Part shown: in pieces, positions 34,100-45,662 of the stretch
Layout: each line of letters begins with the position of its first letter
Numbering within the stretch: position 1 is the first letter of the stretch
Assembly (NCBI GenBank): GCA_947685225.1
Contig: CANTUV010000024.1
Span: 53,596,001 to 53,660,000, forward strand
DNA: 64,000 nt
From: Garcia nutans
Lineage: Eukaryota; Streptophyta; Magnoliopsida; Malpighiales; Euphorbiaceae
Direction of reading: 5' to 3'
Translations under genes and position numbers: made by a program
The notes under the pieces: generated by a model
Database searches by the model: none
What the model was told of the DNA's origin: nothing
The model's input: only the letters and a program-made list of their open reading frames with translations

Positions 34100-35769
34100 T
34101 TGAATTGTGAAGAGCTAGATGGATTATGTGATGGAAGTAAGTATAGCATAGATTTGAGTAATATTGGACAGTGGAAATTGTTATAGTGAGTATTGAACTT
34201 GATGATTATATAATATTTAAAATTCCAAAGTATTCACATATGGAAATTCTATGTGATTATATGTTATAAGAGATTGTAAATGGATTAGAAATGAAGTGAT
34301 GAATAGAAATTGTATAGAATTGCATATGATTGAATATGTATATAGTAATATTGTTGAAACATGAATTAAGTTGATAAAGATCATATAATCGAGTGCAAAT
34401 TGGTTTGAAACGAGGTTGGAATGTGTTAACTTCTGATCTAGCAAAAATGTAAAGAAAGGAATATATCATTCCTGAGGTACACCTTAGTTTTGTGTTTGTA
34501 AAGACTAAGAATAAAATTATATATGAACAGTATTGATTTGAAAGTTTCAGGCTTGAATATTAATCTCTTAAAGCCATGTGTTTTGTTCAGTATAATTGAT
34601 CTATTAATTGGTTATCCATGGATTTGGATTTTAGATCAAATGATTGTAATACAGATTTGGTAAGATTGAAATTATGTTGAGAAGTATAGTTAAAAGTTAT
34701 GATGGATAAAGTTGTACTTTATCATTTTATGTTAAGAATTTGGTTATAATTATGAAGTTAAAGAGGGAAAAAGGAAATTATGGAGATGTGTTGAGTTATG
34801 GGTAATATGACTGAAAATTATGCTAAATATGTTATGGTATAAAATTATTATGAGAATTGGTGAGAATTATATTAAGATAATTTGAAATGATTTGTTATCA
34901 TGATAATTTGATTGAATATGGATCGGAAGAGATCAGGAATTGTATATAAGTTTGCCCTAATGGAATTAGGTTATATATATACATATATGAATATTGTGAT
35001 CTTTCATGATGAATTTGAATGAATTAATTGTTGATTGGAATGTGAATATATTGTGATAAATAGATCAATTGATCTAGATTTAGCTAAGATTATGAATCAT
35101 TATTGAGATTTAATATGTGTAGTTGTACCAAAAGTGTAATTAGTTACATAAGGATGTATATGATGTAAAATGTTAAAGTGTGAATGGACAAGAATGAATG
35201 GAGTTATAGTAGTTATCAATCTTGATAAAAAAAAAGGGAAAGGATTGGTTATTTATAAAATAAGTTGAAAGGTAATGTATTAATATGTAAGTTAAGTGAA
35301 GAACATGCTAAAGAAGTAACTCCAATTGTGAAAGATAAGGATCTTGTTATCTAATGAAGTGTGATAAATGTCTATTTAGACAGTGATTGTAATGACGGAA
35401 TAATTAATGCTAAGGTATAAACCAATGATTTTTAAGGTTAAAGTTAAGAGAGTAATTACAAAGAGGTGAATGAATAAAATATAGTAAAAATAAAGATTAG
35501 ATGAAGTATAAGTGTACTACAAAATGATTTGATTCTTGTATAAAGATATTAATAAGAAATGTAATGAGATCTTTTGAATGTTGATTAAGGAAGTAATGAG
35601 ATATATAAACATATAGAATGATGAGTTATGGAATTTAAAGAAGATGGTTGTTTCTAAAGGGGAGAGTTGAAGTTATATGATTTGATGACATAATAACTTA
35701 AGCATATAATTAACTTCATATGGAAGTTAAGATAGTATTTTGTTAAGAATGAATTGTTACGGTACTGAT

Positions 35770-35805
35770 AATTTCGAGGACGAAATTATTTAAGGGGGAG
35801 AGAAT
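35770..35805 (+). other. Polypurine tract and hairpin, element B
   Basis: AATTTCG-AGGA-CGAAATT (35770-35787) is followed by TAAGGGGGAGAGAAT next to the 3' LTR at 35806. Confidence 0.9.
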
Positions 35806-36648
35806 TGTAATATCCCAATGTGTGCCCTAGAAGTTGGATACAATTGTTGTTTTGATTTGAATTAAATGTATATATGTATTTGTAAAGGAAATGAGTGTGT
35901 TAAGAAAATGTATATGTTGTGTATATTGTAATATATATAACATATAAGTTGGTCAAATGGGGAGTCAAGGTAAGAGGATATTTTAACTTGTGTTAAGTGA
36001 AATTAATATAAAGGGCATATAAGTGACAAAAGTTAAGTTGAATGGATGAGGGCAATTAGGTAATTGTCTTGTTAAATTGCTTGGTGGATATTTAAAGAAG
36101 AAGAGAAGTTGAATTTGTATTCTTTTTTCTCTCTTCTTTGTTGGTGTGGCCGGCTACCAAAGGGAAAGGAAGAGCAAATGAGGTGTTTTGATTTTTAACA
36201 TCAAATTGAAGGATGAATCAAAGGATGAAGTTGGAGATTTGTGAAATTTCTTCATCTAAGGTTAGTACTCTCTTGTTTTCCTTTGTTAATTTTGAAGTTG
36301 TGTCTAAGATGAATGGTGATTTGTTGATGTGATGATTTGGTGTGTTTGAGTTGTGTTTATAAGAGTTAGAATTGATTGTAAGTTAAAAGATTGAATTGGT
36401 GATTGGTTTGGTTTTAAATATGATAAGTTATGTGGAGGTTGAAAGTGGAAGATCAAGAGTGAACTTGGTTTTAGAGTTTTGAAGTGATGAATGTTTAAAT
36501 GTATGGTTAATTGTGATTATTGTGTTAAACATGCAAAATAGGTGTGAATGACTTTGATTACATCAATTTGAATGAGTTTATGTTGTGTATAATGTGTTTA
36601 AATGCAATTAGAAGTGTTTTGGCCACAATTAGGATTTTGTTCTTGAGT

Positions 36649-36826
36649 GACACGGCCAAAAGCAAGAAGAGACACGGCCAAGACTAAGCATTTTGGAGAG
36701 ACACGGCCAAGCCAAGGAAATTTGGGCCGTGTTGGATTGATTTTGGAGAAACACGGCCGTGTCCTATACATGTGTTTGCTACTGCCAATTGGTTTTGAGA
36801 GACACGGCCACAAGCTTGGCCGTGTC
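36649..36826 (+). repeat. GACACGGCC palindrome cluster, B 3' LTR
   Basis: Sister of 27461-27638, one difference in the last half-site (GGCCGTGTC here, GGTCGTGTC there). Confidence 0.85.
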
Positions 36827-38286
36827 CCATGAAGGTGTTTGCTACTGTGATGGTTCTTGACTTTTCTCACTTTGTTTTGATTCTTCAAAGGTTTTGTTGT
36901 TCCTAAACCTAAACATAAACACTCTAAACACTTTGAAAATAAAGAATGATCTAAATAAATATATGTGGAACATACATTCATATGATGTTGAGATTATAGC
37001 ACACATTTGATGAGATTGATGAAGCATATGAACAATGTTAGGCTATATGCATTGTGAATGGTAATGTGATATGTACTTTGAAATATTGTATCAATGATGC
37101 ATATGATTATGTATAAACAATGTTATGTTCTGCATTGTGAATCTTGTGAATGGTAGTATGTTATATGAACAATGTGACTAATATTATGACTTGTATAGTA
37201 TGGAAGAGATGAGGATTATCCAAAAAGGTATGTTTAATGCAATTTATTATAATAAATGTCTTAATAATGAATGTTGTCAATGTGTTTTGAGAAATTGATT
37301 ATGTATGCTTGAATAATGAAGTGTATAATGTGAATTGAGACATAAAGAGATGTAAAGCTAATGATCGGTTTGTTTAGCTAATGTAATTGATGTTGTATAT
37401 GTATAATGATGATTCAGATGTGATGTGAAGCCATTGTAATTAGCTAAGATAACTCAAATGTGATGTGAAGCCATTGTGATTGCCTATGATGATTCAATTG
37501 AAAGACATAAGGCATGTTTGCCTAATTGATGATGAGAATTGAGAATGAAAGTAATAAATGAATTGTGTAACTAATGTGTTATTCCATTTTCAAAGTTTGT
37601 TGTTGGTGGCATGCCTAAAATGAGTAACAATCTCTTGAAGTTAGGTTGGCTAAGTCCTTGAAGCCTAATTGAGATGTTACAACCCTTGAAGCTAGGTTGG
37701 ATTGGTTCTTGAAGCCAAGTTGGGTTGATGCTTAGCATGCTTTGCTCCCCTTGAAGCTTGGTTGAACCTAATCCTTGAAGCCTAGTTGGGTCTATGATAA
37801 TAATAAATGTGATGAATGAACCAAAGCATTACTCTGAAAATTGAATGGCATATTAGTGTCGTTTGGGCCCGAGTCTGTCGTTGTTGTCAATATGATATAT
37901 ATAAATGTTGTAATAAACCAGTAATGAAATCTATGGTGGATTTGGTTGGAAATGTGATTCATGATTGATGAATTGTGAATAAAATAATGACATGAAATGT
38001 TATGTAATATGTATATTGAAATATTGATTTTGAGTATTAATGTTGGATTGATGATTGGTGATAATGACATGATATATAATGTGGGTATTAATATGTTGAT
38101 GGTGATTATTAGTGATGAATTGTGGTTGGTGAAAATGATATGTATATAATACATGAAATTAGTTAAGATATATGAAAGGTGCAATTTAAAAGGAAAACAT
38201 GATAAGAAACTAATGGCACATGGAATTGATATATCATTATATATTAGCATTTTTATAATGTATGTTTATATGTTATTTTTGTACTA

Positions 38287-38323
38287 CTAAGCTCTCGGGC
38301 TTAGCGCGGATGTGTAATCGCGC
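38287..38323 (+). other. Double stem-loop, element B 3' LTR
   Basis: Same sequence as 31996-32032. Confidence 0.73.
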
Positions 38324-38643
38324 AGGTAGTTTGGTGGAGGATATGAAGTCTTTCGTTATGCCACGAGAAGAGTAAGAGTTTGTCGAGACCAACTAGAGGG
38401 TAATGCATACATGTATAATTTTTAATTATGATGTATTTCTGGTAAGAGAATATTTATATGTATAAATGGAGTTTTGATAAAGATAATGATTTTGTAAATG
38501 TTATTTAAATTAACGTATTATGGTTTGAACTCTGTTACAGGTTTTTAAAAGATAACGAAAAGTGACATCCTTATACTTTATATACTTACTGTATGTATAC
38601 TAAGTATATGTATAGTACTTATATAGGGTATTAGGGTGTTACA

Positions 38644-40566
38644 TACTTTGCCCGTGGAAGATAAACCATATGTGATTTACAGTAATGCTTCACATAGTGG
38701 TTTAGGTTGTGTTTTGATGCGAGAGGGTAGAGTAATAGCTTATGCTTCTCGGCAGTTGAAGCCACATGAGTTTAATTATCCAACGCATGATTTGGAATTG
38801 ACAGCCATAGTTTTTGCTTTGAAGATTTGGCGACATTACTTGTATGGGGAGAAGTGTTACATTTATACAGATCATAAGAGTTTGAAATATCTAGATGTCC
38901 AGAGGGAGCTGAATCTTTGGTCGAGACGGTGGTTGGAGTTGATTAAAGACTATGACTATTTGATTGATTATCATCCTAGCAAGGCAAATGTAGTAGCTAA
39001 TGCCTTGACTCGGAAGTCTTTATCAGCTTTGACTGCTTTTTTGCTCTTATTGCTTGTTGAGTTGAGAGCGTTGCATGTTAGATTTGAATCATGTGGTGAT
39101 GGTTCTTTGATGGCTCAATTGTAGTTGAGGCCAGTCTTGTTGGATCTTATTAGAGATTCTCAGTTGGCAGATGAGAAAATTTAAAATGTTGTATCGGATT
39201 GCCAAAAGGGTGAGAGCCGAGATTTTCTTGTGAGAAGTGATGGCAGTTTATGGTACAAAGATAGATTGTGTGTTCCTAATGATGCAAAACTAAAAAAGAT
39301 TATTTTGGAGGAAGCACATCAGTTGGCTTTTGCTATGCACCCTGGGAGTACTAAGATGTATCATGATTTGAAGTAATATTATTGGTGCTCAGGTATGAAG
39401 AGGGACATAGAGGGGTTTGTATCCAAATGTCTCACTTGTCAGAGAGTGAAGGCCGAGCACCAAGTTTCTTCGGGGTTACTTCAGCCATTAACAGTGCCAG
39501 AATGGAAATGGGAGCGAGTGACGATGGATTTTGTGATTTGTTTGCCTTTGACTCAGAAGAAGCATGATACAATCTGGGTTATTGTTGATCGGATGATGAA
39601 GACAACTCATTTCCTTCCAGTTCAAATGGATTATTCTCTTGAGAAGTTGGCTGAGCTGTGTATCAATGAGATAGTGAAGTTGCATGGAGCCCAATTTCTT
39701 TGGTGTTTGATAGAAATCCCTGGTTCACTTCTAGATTTTGGAAGAGTTTGCAAAATGTTTTGGGTTCTCAATTGCATTTTAGTACTGCTTTCCATCCTCA
39801 AACAGATGGGCAGTCAGAGAGAGTGATACAGATTTTGGAGGACATGTTGAGGAGCTGTGTCATTGATTTCTCTGGAAGTTGGGATAGGTTCTTACCACTG
39901 ATGGAATTTGCTTATAATAACAGTCATCAGTCCAGTATTGGGATGGCACCTTATGAGCCATTGTATGGTAGGAAGTGCAGGACACCTTTGTGTTGGGATG
40001 AGGTTGGAGAAGGTAAGCTGGTAGGTCCTGACTTGATAAAAGAAACAGAAGAGAAAGTGAAGATAATTCAGGATCTTTTGAAAGCAACTTCAGATCAAAA
40101 GAAATCATATTCAGATTTAAAGGGAAGAGACATTCAGTTCAGTGTTGGAGATAAATTAATTTTGAAAGTGTCTCCTTGAAAGAAAATTTTGAGATTTGGC
40201 CGCAAAGAGAAGTTGAGTCCTCGTTTCAATGGACCTTATGAGGTATTGGAGAGAGTTGGACCAGTTGCCTATAATCTAGCTTTGCCACCTGAATTGGATC
40301 GAATTCACAATGTCTTCCATGTTTCTATGCTACGGAGGTACAGATCAGACCCATCTCACATTCTGTCAGTAGAATACATTGAGGTGAGTCCGAATCTGAC
40401 TTTTGAGGAAGAACCAGTGACTATTTTGGCACGTGAAGTGAAAGAGTTGAGAAATAAGAAAGTGCCACTTGTGAAGATTCTTTGGAAGAATCATGCTAAG
40501 GAAGAGGCAACTTGGGAGAGTGAGCAAGTGATGTGAGATCAGTATCCCCAGTTGTTCCAGACTTGA
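38644..40566 (+). pseudogene. E0 pol: RNase H, integrase and chromodomain-like tail
   Basis: Continues E0 after element B. RNase H (from 38650) keeps D-A-S-like, D-L-E-L and D-H-K-S motifs, but S-D-A-S has become S-N-A-S, so the first catalytic Asp is lost. A TAG lies at 39122. Integrase keeps the CLTC zinc pair, M-D-F and H-P-Q-T-D-G-Q-S-E-R; the second catalytic region near 39690-39720 is shifted in frame and reads N-P-W in place of D-P-R. A TGA lies at about 40177 and another at 40534, just before the end. The tail resembles that of C, G and H. Decay is comparable with the segments at 1 and 26116. Confidence 0.93.
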
Positions 40567-40574
40567 GAACAGGT

Positions 40575-40611
40575 AATTTCGAGGATGAAATTTATTTGTA
40601 GAGGGGAGAAT
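40575..40611 (+). other. Polypurine tract and hairpin, E0
   Basis: AATTTCG-AGGA-TGAAATT (one changed base) and TAGAGGGGAGAAT next to the 3' LTR. Confidence 0.85.
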
Positions 40612-41080
40612 TGTAATATCCCAAATGATACCCTAAAATTTTGGAAATGCTAATTATTGAAATTGAATTAAATGATTTTAAAGTGTATATATGATTACGT
40701 GGAAAGAAAGGAGAAAAGGGAAGTGTGTATATGTTGTCTATATGAAGATATATATAACATATACAAGTCAACAAGTTGAGTTGGTCAAATGATATATTTA
40801 ATTATTCAAAATAGAAATTAAATGATAGTGGAAGATGATTTTTGTTTATTATATTATAATAATTTAATTTCTTGGTGGAGATTAAAAGAGGGTTTTGTGT
40901 GGTTTAAGAGGTTTGTGAGTTTAGTGGAGAATTGACATTTCATCATCTTCTTCTTTCTTCTCCAAAAGGCCGGCCATCACCATTAGCAAAGGGAAAAGAG
41001 GTTTTGTTTCTTTCTAACTCGAGTAGTTAAAGAATTTCAAGTGATCAAGTTGGAGTTTTAAGGATTTTTCTTCATATTTG

Positions 41081-41081
41081 G
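41081..41081 (+). promoter_or_regulatory. Donor-like site, E0 3' LTR
   Basis: TTG/GTAAGTTTCC, 469 nt from the LTR start; nearly the same distance as in C and G. Confidence 0.4.
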
Positions 41082-41455
41082 TAAGTTTCCAACTTGTTTC
41101 TTTGATTTCTTTTGAGTTTGTGTGTATGAGTTTGGTGGATGGTTGGTGTAGTTGTGTGCATGGTTGATTTTTGTATGTTTGAGGTTGTTTTGTTTAATTA
41201 GTTTTGATTTGGGGTTGGATTGAAGAAAAAGGTTAAGCTTGGTGAAGAAACAAGAGTTGTGGATTGTGTAATTTTGAGTTGTGAAATATGATTGTGATTG
41301 TGTTTTGATTCATGTAATTGAGTTGTTTTGATGTTATGCAAGTTTATTATGGTATATTGATGGATTTGGTTGAGTTTGTTTGGAATGGAAAAGGGTAAAT
41401 ATAAGATGATTGTTGGATGTGGTGTTTTTGGTGTTGAATATCAGGTTTTTGGCCT

Positions 41456-41730
41456 AACACGCCCAGTAACACGGTCACGTCTTTAGGCATGTCGTTGTTC
41501 TATTTTCAGTGTTGGTGACACAAGCAGTGACACGCCTATGTCACCAAGCGTGTCACAGCTTCCGTGTAGTGGTAGTATTGACATGTCCAGTGACACGCCC
41601 ATGTCACTGAGTGTGTCATAGCTTCTATGTTGGAGGAGAATTGACACGTGCAGTGACACGTCAATGTCACTGAGCATTTCAAAGCTTCTATGTTGTGGGT
41701 TTAGGGCACGTCCATGAACACGCCCGTGTT
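41456..41730 (+). repeat. GACACGCC/GCGTGTC cluster, E0 3' LTR
   Basis: Many ACACGCC, GTGACACG and CGTGTC half-sites, degraded from a G-like array (compare 62494-62782). Confidence 0.78.
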
Positions 41731-42731
41731 GTTGAGATAGTTTTTATTCTTATTTTCTTATGTGTATCACTAAGTGAGTATGTATAATCACCTTTGGATT
41801 AGGTTTTGAAGAGAATTGAGTTACCCAATCCAAGGATTGAGGGATATCTTGGAAGAGGAGGTTCATAGAATGGTGTTGTTGCTTTTAGAGGTAAGTACAA
41901 TCTTTGAATGATTGCATACATTTACATGACAATGGGACATAACACATTTGGATGGAAAAAAGTGTTAAGTTACTTAATATTTTATTGATTAATGAGAAAT
42001 ATGTTATGATGTGCATAATATAAATTATGTTGATGTATCAAAGCAAATGAGTAATGTGTTGTAAATAAAAGGAAATGTTGAATAATGTGATGAGATATGT
42101 GAAAACATAATGTAATAAACTGATATTGATATAAAAGAAAAGAACGAGAAAAGTGAGAAAAGATGATACAATAAGGTAATGTGCCTAATTTGATCATCAT
42201 AAAGTGAGAAAAGAATTTGAGAATGGAATTATGAAAGAATTTGATAATGAGAAAAATGAACAACTTGTGTGCCTAGTATGTTATTCAATTTTTAAAGTTC
42301 TAGGTTTGGCGGCATGCCTATGAATTGCTAGGCAGGTGAAAAGACCGGGTCATAAGCCGAGCCCTGCTGATAAATGTGATGTTTTTGGGGTGAAAAGACC
42401 GGGTCGTAAGCCTCAAAAACAAATCCTTGAAGCTAGACTGAGTGAAAAGACTGGGTCGTAAGCTCAGATCTAGTTGGATTATCCATGGATATATATATTA
42501 CTTACGGGGCTAGATACAAGGTGTCATTATGGACCAAAGTAGTAACTCTGAAATTTGAATAGCATATTAGATCCTTTTTGGGCCCATGCTTATGTTTGCA
42601 TTAATGTGAATTATGAAATGTGATGCAAATTATTAATATAATGAGATATAATGTTATGAGCTGTGATATATATATACATATGTTGTGCATTAACATTTCA
42701 TATGGATTGCATTGTATCAAAGTTTATACCA

Positions 42732-42769
42732 CTAAACTTTTGGCTTAGTACAATTGTGGTTCATCGCGC
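42732..42769 (+). other. Decayed double stem-loop, E0 3' LTR
   Basis: CTAAAC(5 nt)GCTTAG, then a weakened second stem ending CATCGCGC. Positions match other LTRs; some pairs are lost. Confidence 0.55.
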
Positions 42770-42999
42770 AGGTGACAGGGTAGATCCGGTTGTGCCGGAG
42801 AGCTCGTCTAGACCGAGTCGAGTCTAGGCTTGAGACTTTGAGATTAGAGTTGTTAGTGGACAACAAGATCAGAGACGAACTGCCAACATGTTTATATTTT
42901 AGATTTTTGTATTTATATATTGATTTTGATGTATATAGAAATGTATATTTTGCTTCCGCAATAAAAAATGTTTTGGATAAACATTTGGGTAATAAAGAT

Positions 43000-43021
43000 A
43001 TATATATATATATATATATAT
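43000..43021. repeat. (TA)n microsatellite at the break of the E0 LTR
   Basis: About 11 TA units mark the switch from E0 LTR to unrelated tandem-repeat DNA. Likely a recombination or illegitimate joining point; inference. Confidence 0.85.
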
Positions 43022-43029
43022 GGAACAAG

Positions 43030-43335
43030 TGGCTAGAAGAAAGTCATGATAGAAGGTCAGTCATGCTAGAAGAGCTGAAGTTGATGGCTAGAAGAAAGCC
43101 AGAACTCTCAACTGTCAGAAGGTCAGTCAGCTAGAAGAGCTGAAGTTGATTGGCTAGAAGAATGCCAGAACTCTCAACTAGCAGAATGTCAGTCAACTAT
43201 AAGAAATGAAATTTATTGGCAAGAAGAAAGCCAGAACCCTCGACTAATATAAGGTCAATCAGCTAGAAGAGCTAAAATTGATGGCTAGAAGAAAGCCAAA
43301 ACTCTCAACTAATAGAAGATCAATCGAACCGAGTC
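43030..43335 (+). repeat. Tandem repeat, unit about 66 bp, five copies
   Basis: Units begin at about 43030, 43085, 43151, 43217 and 43282 with TGGCTAGAAGAAAGCCAGAA; spacing is 55, 66, 66 and 65. Copies are 70-90% alike by eye. Tandem repeats before the PPT are a known feature of Tat/Ogre elements, which agrees with the next feature. Confidence 0.88.
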
Positions 43336-43518
43336 ACAATCCAAAACCCAAATCCAATTCATTGGTCCAGAACCCAAATGACTATGTGGGCCTAGAACAT
43401 AAACTAGATTCTTGGGTCCAGAACCCAAACCAATTCTCAGGTCCATAACCCAACCTATTAGCTCCAAGCCTACCAAAATGACTTGCTTTTCACTCTCTGA
43501 ATAAATTTAAGTTTGTTC

Positions 43519-44000
43519 AAGTAGGGGGCAAAACTATAGACCCGTAATTTTGGCCCTAAATAATTCTTATCATGATTGAATGAGGCCAAGCAAAATATGA
43601 CCCAATTTTAATGAGGTTAAACCTAGTTTTAAAACTTGAATAAGATTGGTCCAATTTTTTAAAGGCCCAAATTAAAATGTTCCAAAATTAAGTTTGTCCT
43701 AATCAATATGAGCATTGATCATGCCAATTTGGATTGTCCAAATTGACATGAACATTTGCTAATATCGATTTGGACATAGTCCAAATCGATATGAGCATAA
43801 AACTCATATCGAATTAGGCCACAGTCTAATTCAACATGAGTTTTGTTTTTCAGGAATTCCTAATTGTGTTTAACTTGTGAAAATCTCGGATAATAATTAA
43901 GTTTTGGAACCATATTAGGTTAATGATCAGAGCTAACCCTAATTTAAGCACTATAAATATGAATTAAAAAGAAAAGAATAGAGGGGAGGAGGACCATTAA
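43519..44000 (+). repeat. Possible Tat/Ogre-type PPT and 5' part of an LTR (cut by element G)
   Basis: CAAGTAGGGGGC at 43519-43530 looks like a PPT. It is followed by a sequence near 43535 that could be an LTR start of the TGTAGACCC kind, now TATAGACCC. A run of hairpins (43702-43832) and a TATA-like CTATAAATATG near 43961 follow. G is inserted at 44000 (TSD ATTAA). The assignment rests on motif resemblance; no coding region or second LTR is in the window. Confidence 0.45.
43702..43832. other. String of five hairpins
   Basis: Consecutive inverted repeats: ATCAAT/ATTGAT (43702-43719), CAATTTGGA/TCCAAATTG (43725-43745), ATATCGATTTGGAC/GTCCAAATCGATAT (43762-43792, 14-bp stem, 3-nt loop), ATGAG/CTCAT (43791-43807) and GAATTAG/CTAATTC (43811-43832). 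Confidence 0.8.
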
Positions 44001-44734
44001 TGTAACACCCCGTATACGTACACAGCATGCTAATACGATCGTAATATACATATACTGAATATAGAAATGTCACGGTTACAAAACACACATGACATGACTC
44101 TTATATACTATGAACAAATTCAAAACTTTTAAATGAGTTTATAAAACGAAATAGATAGAAAGTTTATTTAAAACGCAGCGGAAAATATAACAAATGTTTC
44201 CCAATACATTTGCATCAAAATCAAAAGTTACAAATATAAAATATATACATGAGTGGCAGCTCTTCTCTGATCTTTAAGTCCAAAAATCAACTCTTCAACG
44301 CCTAGACTCACTAGGTCTAGAGGAACTCTCGGGTTCAATCCTGTCACCTGCGCGATAAACCACAATCGCGCTGAGCCAACAGCTCAGTAGAACAAACTAT
44401 AATGATATTATGCTATGTCATACATTTAAACAATATAGATCATACTCAATACACTTTATTTTATGGATGTTACATTTCATTATTTCAATAATTGTATCAT
44501 CATCCATTACTCACACATTTAACATAGACACACATGGGCCCAACAAGCATTTAATATGATATTCAAAGTTCAGAGTTACTGCTTTGGTTTATAATCACAA
44601 TGATTAAGCCCGTAGGCGATATATATATCATATCTCTATCCATGGATAGTGTAACAGACCCAGTCTCTTGGACCATCAACCCATTAACATGAGGAGATCC
44701 TCAACCCGGCTAGACTGTTACTAGTAACAGACCC
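44001..44734 (-). repeat. Element G 3' LTR, first part
   Basis: Matches 61055 onward; lacks the 8 bp TATACCCC near the start. Contains the double stem-loop (44350-44387), the GGGCCC island near 44530-44585 and the first GTAACAG module, and is broken at a GACCCAGTCT repeat by H (TSD GACCC). Confidence 0.95.
44350..44387 (-). other. Double stem-loop, element G 3' LTR
   Basis: GCGCGAT(8 nt)ATCGCGC followed by CTGAGC(5 nt)GCTCAG. In C the second stem is CTAAGC/GCTTAG, so both partners changed together. Confidence 0.76.
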
Positions 44735-45262
44735 TGTAACACCCCTTCCCGACCTACATATGTAAGCTGAGTAGAGGCGCCACACTAACCTAATGTTGCA
44801 ACCAATTTTACTTAGTCAAATTTTAGTTCCGATTTTTATAAAATTTTTGCCATAGTTTTGCCTAAAAATTGAGTCCCAAGTGTCGACAAAACCGGTTTTT
44901 TTCTTATTTTTAAAAAACATTTTACACAGACCAATGCAAACAAAATCATTCTCAGTACACTCTCAATAAATCCCCCTTGTAACCTCAACTACAACCTGCA
45001 AAAAGGATTTACACTTCTAGTACAACATAAAATAAAGGTTTTGTGACAACCCCCATATTTAAATATTACACAGCGGAAGTTATAAAATATTTACATATTT
45101 ACAAATTCATATACATCAAAACTCAAGTTTTACAACACATAAAATTTATACATGATTGGCAAGTCTGCTCTGATCTTTAAGCTCCCAAAATGGATTCTTC
45201 AAGGTCTACTCTCACTAGGTCGTGATGAACTCTCGGGTTCAACTCTATCCACTCTACTACCT

Positions 45263-45299
45263 GCGCGATTAAACACTATCGCGCTAAGCAACGGCTTAG
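45263..45299 (-). other. Double stem-loop, element H 3' LTR
   Basis: GCGCGAT(8 nt)ATCGCGC, then CTAAGC(AACG)GCTTAG. Confidence 0.76.
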
Positions 45300-45662
45300 T
45301 AAGATAAAACATGCTAACGGTATGCTTTAATGAAATGCAATGCCACATATGTTATTGATAAGATCAACATCATAAATATAAAGTTAACCACACAATTATG
45401 CATTTCACAAATCATAGTCATATGAGCATACCACATTTCAACATCTTTTCACATTCAACATTAATCAATCATACTCCATAACCAACATCTCATTTCATTA
45501 AACTCATAACATTATTTAGGACATTCATATAACCTTGACACCTATGGGCCCAACAAGTATTTAATACGATATTCAGAGTTCAGAGTTACTGCCTTGGGTT
45601 CATAGTCACAATAATCACGCCCGTAGGCAATGTATATACATGTATCTCTATCCATGGATAGT

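Larger units (their letters stand above)
32353..35805 (+). other. Element B interior: non-coding
   Basis: From PBS to PPT there is no ORF over about 75 codons on either strand. The first 150 bp keep PBS-flank blocks shared with the autonomous elements; the rest resembles the interior of A only. Blocks shared with A include GAGATGT-ACATTGG near 33520 and the GACCTAA/TTAGGTC hairpin at 34080-34099. A SINE-like insert lies at about 33621-33905. The interior may serve as packaging and template sequence only; that is inference. Confidence 0.85.
26618..38643 (+). mobile_element. Element B: young LARD-like non-autonomous LTR retrotransposon
   Basis: It begins TGTAATATCCC, ends GTGTTACA, with TSD TACTT (26613-26617 and 38644-38648); the E0 frame continues across it. 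The 5' LTR is 26618-27648 plus 30546-32352 and the 3' LTR 35806-38643; both are 2838 bp once J is removed. By eye I found only about a dozen differences, so B is young. PBS is at 32360-32371 and PPT ends at 35805. The interior (about 3.2 kb without the SINE-like insert) has no gag-pol and is related to A. Confidence 0.95.
35806..38643 (+). repeat. Element B 3' LTR
   Basis: Uninterrupted 2838-bp reference copy for this LTR. It has the palindrome cluster at 36649-36826 and double stem-loop at 38287-38323. It shows where J entered the 5' copy, after the base matching 36836. ORFs on the minus strand match those of the 5' LTR because the LTRs are duplicates, not because they are genes. Confidence 0.96.
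40612..43021 (+). repeat. E0 3' LTR, truncated at its 3' end
   Basis: It begins TGTAATATCCC. Features in order: TATA-rich zone near 40735-40760, GGCCGGCC near 40970, donor-like TTG/GTAAGTTTCC at 41081, CACG/CGTG cluster (41456-41730), GACCGGGTC-type repeats (42340-42470), GGGCCC island (about 42545-42600), double stem-loop (42732-42769), TTCCGC box and AATAAA near 42956. The last 200 bp or so of a full LTR are missing; homology ends at the (TA)n tract. Confidence 0.87.

Noticed and set aside
36598..36981. A 127-codon minus-strand ORF across the palindrome cluster.
   Set aside because: It is antisense to the B 3' LTR, and the repeated R-P-type words come from the GACACGGCC repeats.
42790..43134. 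A 114-codon ORF crossing the (TA)n tract into the tandem repeat.
   Set aside because: It spans the junction of two unrelated repeats; a chance frame.
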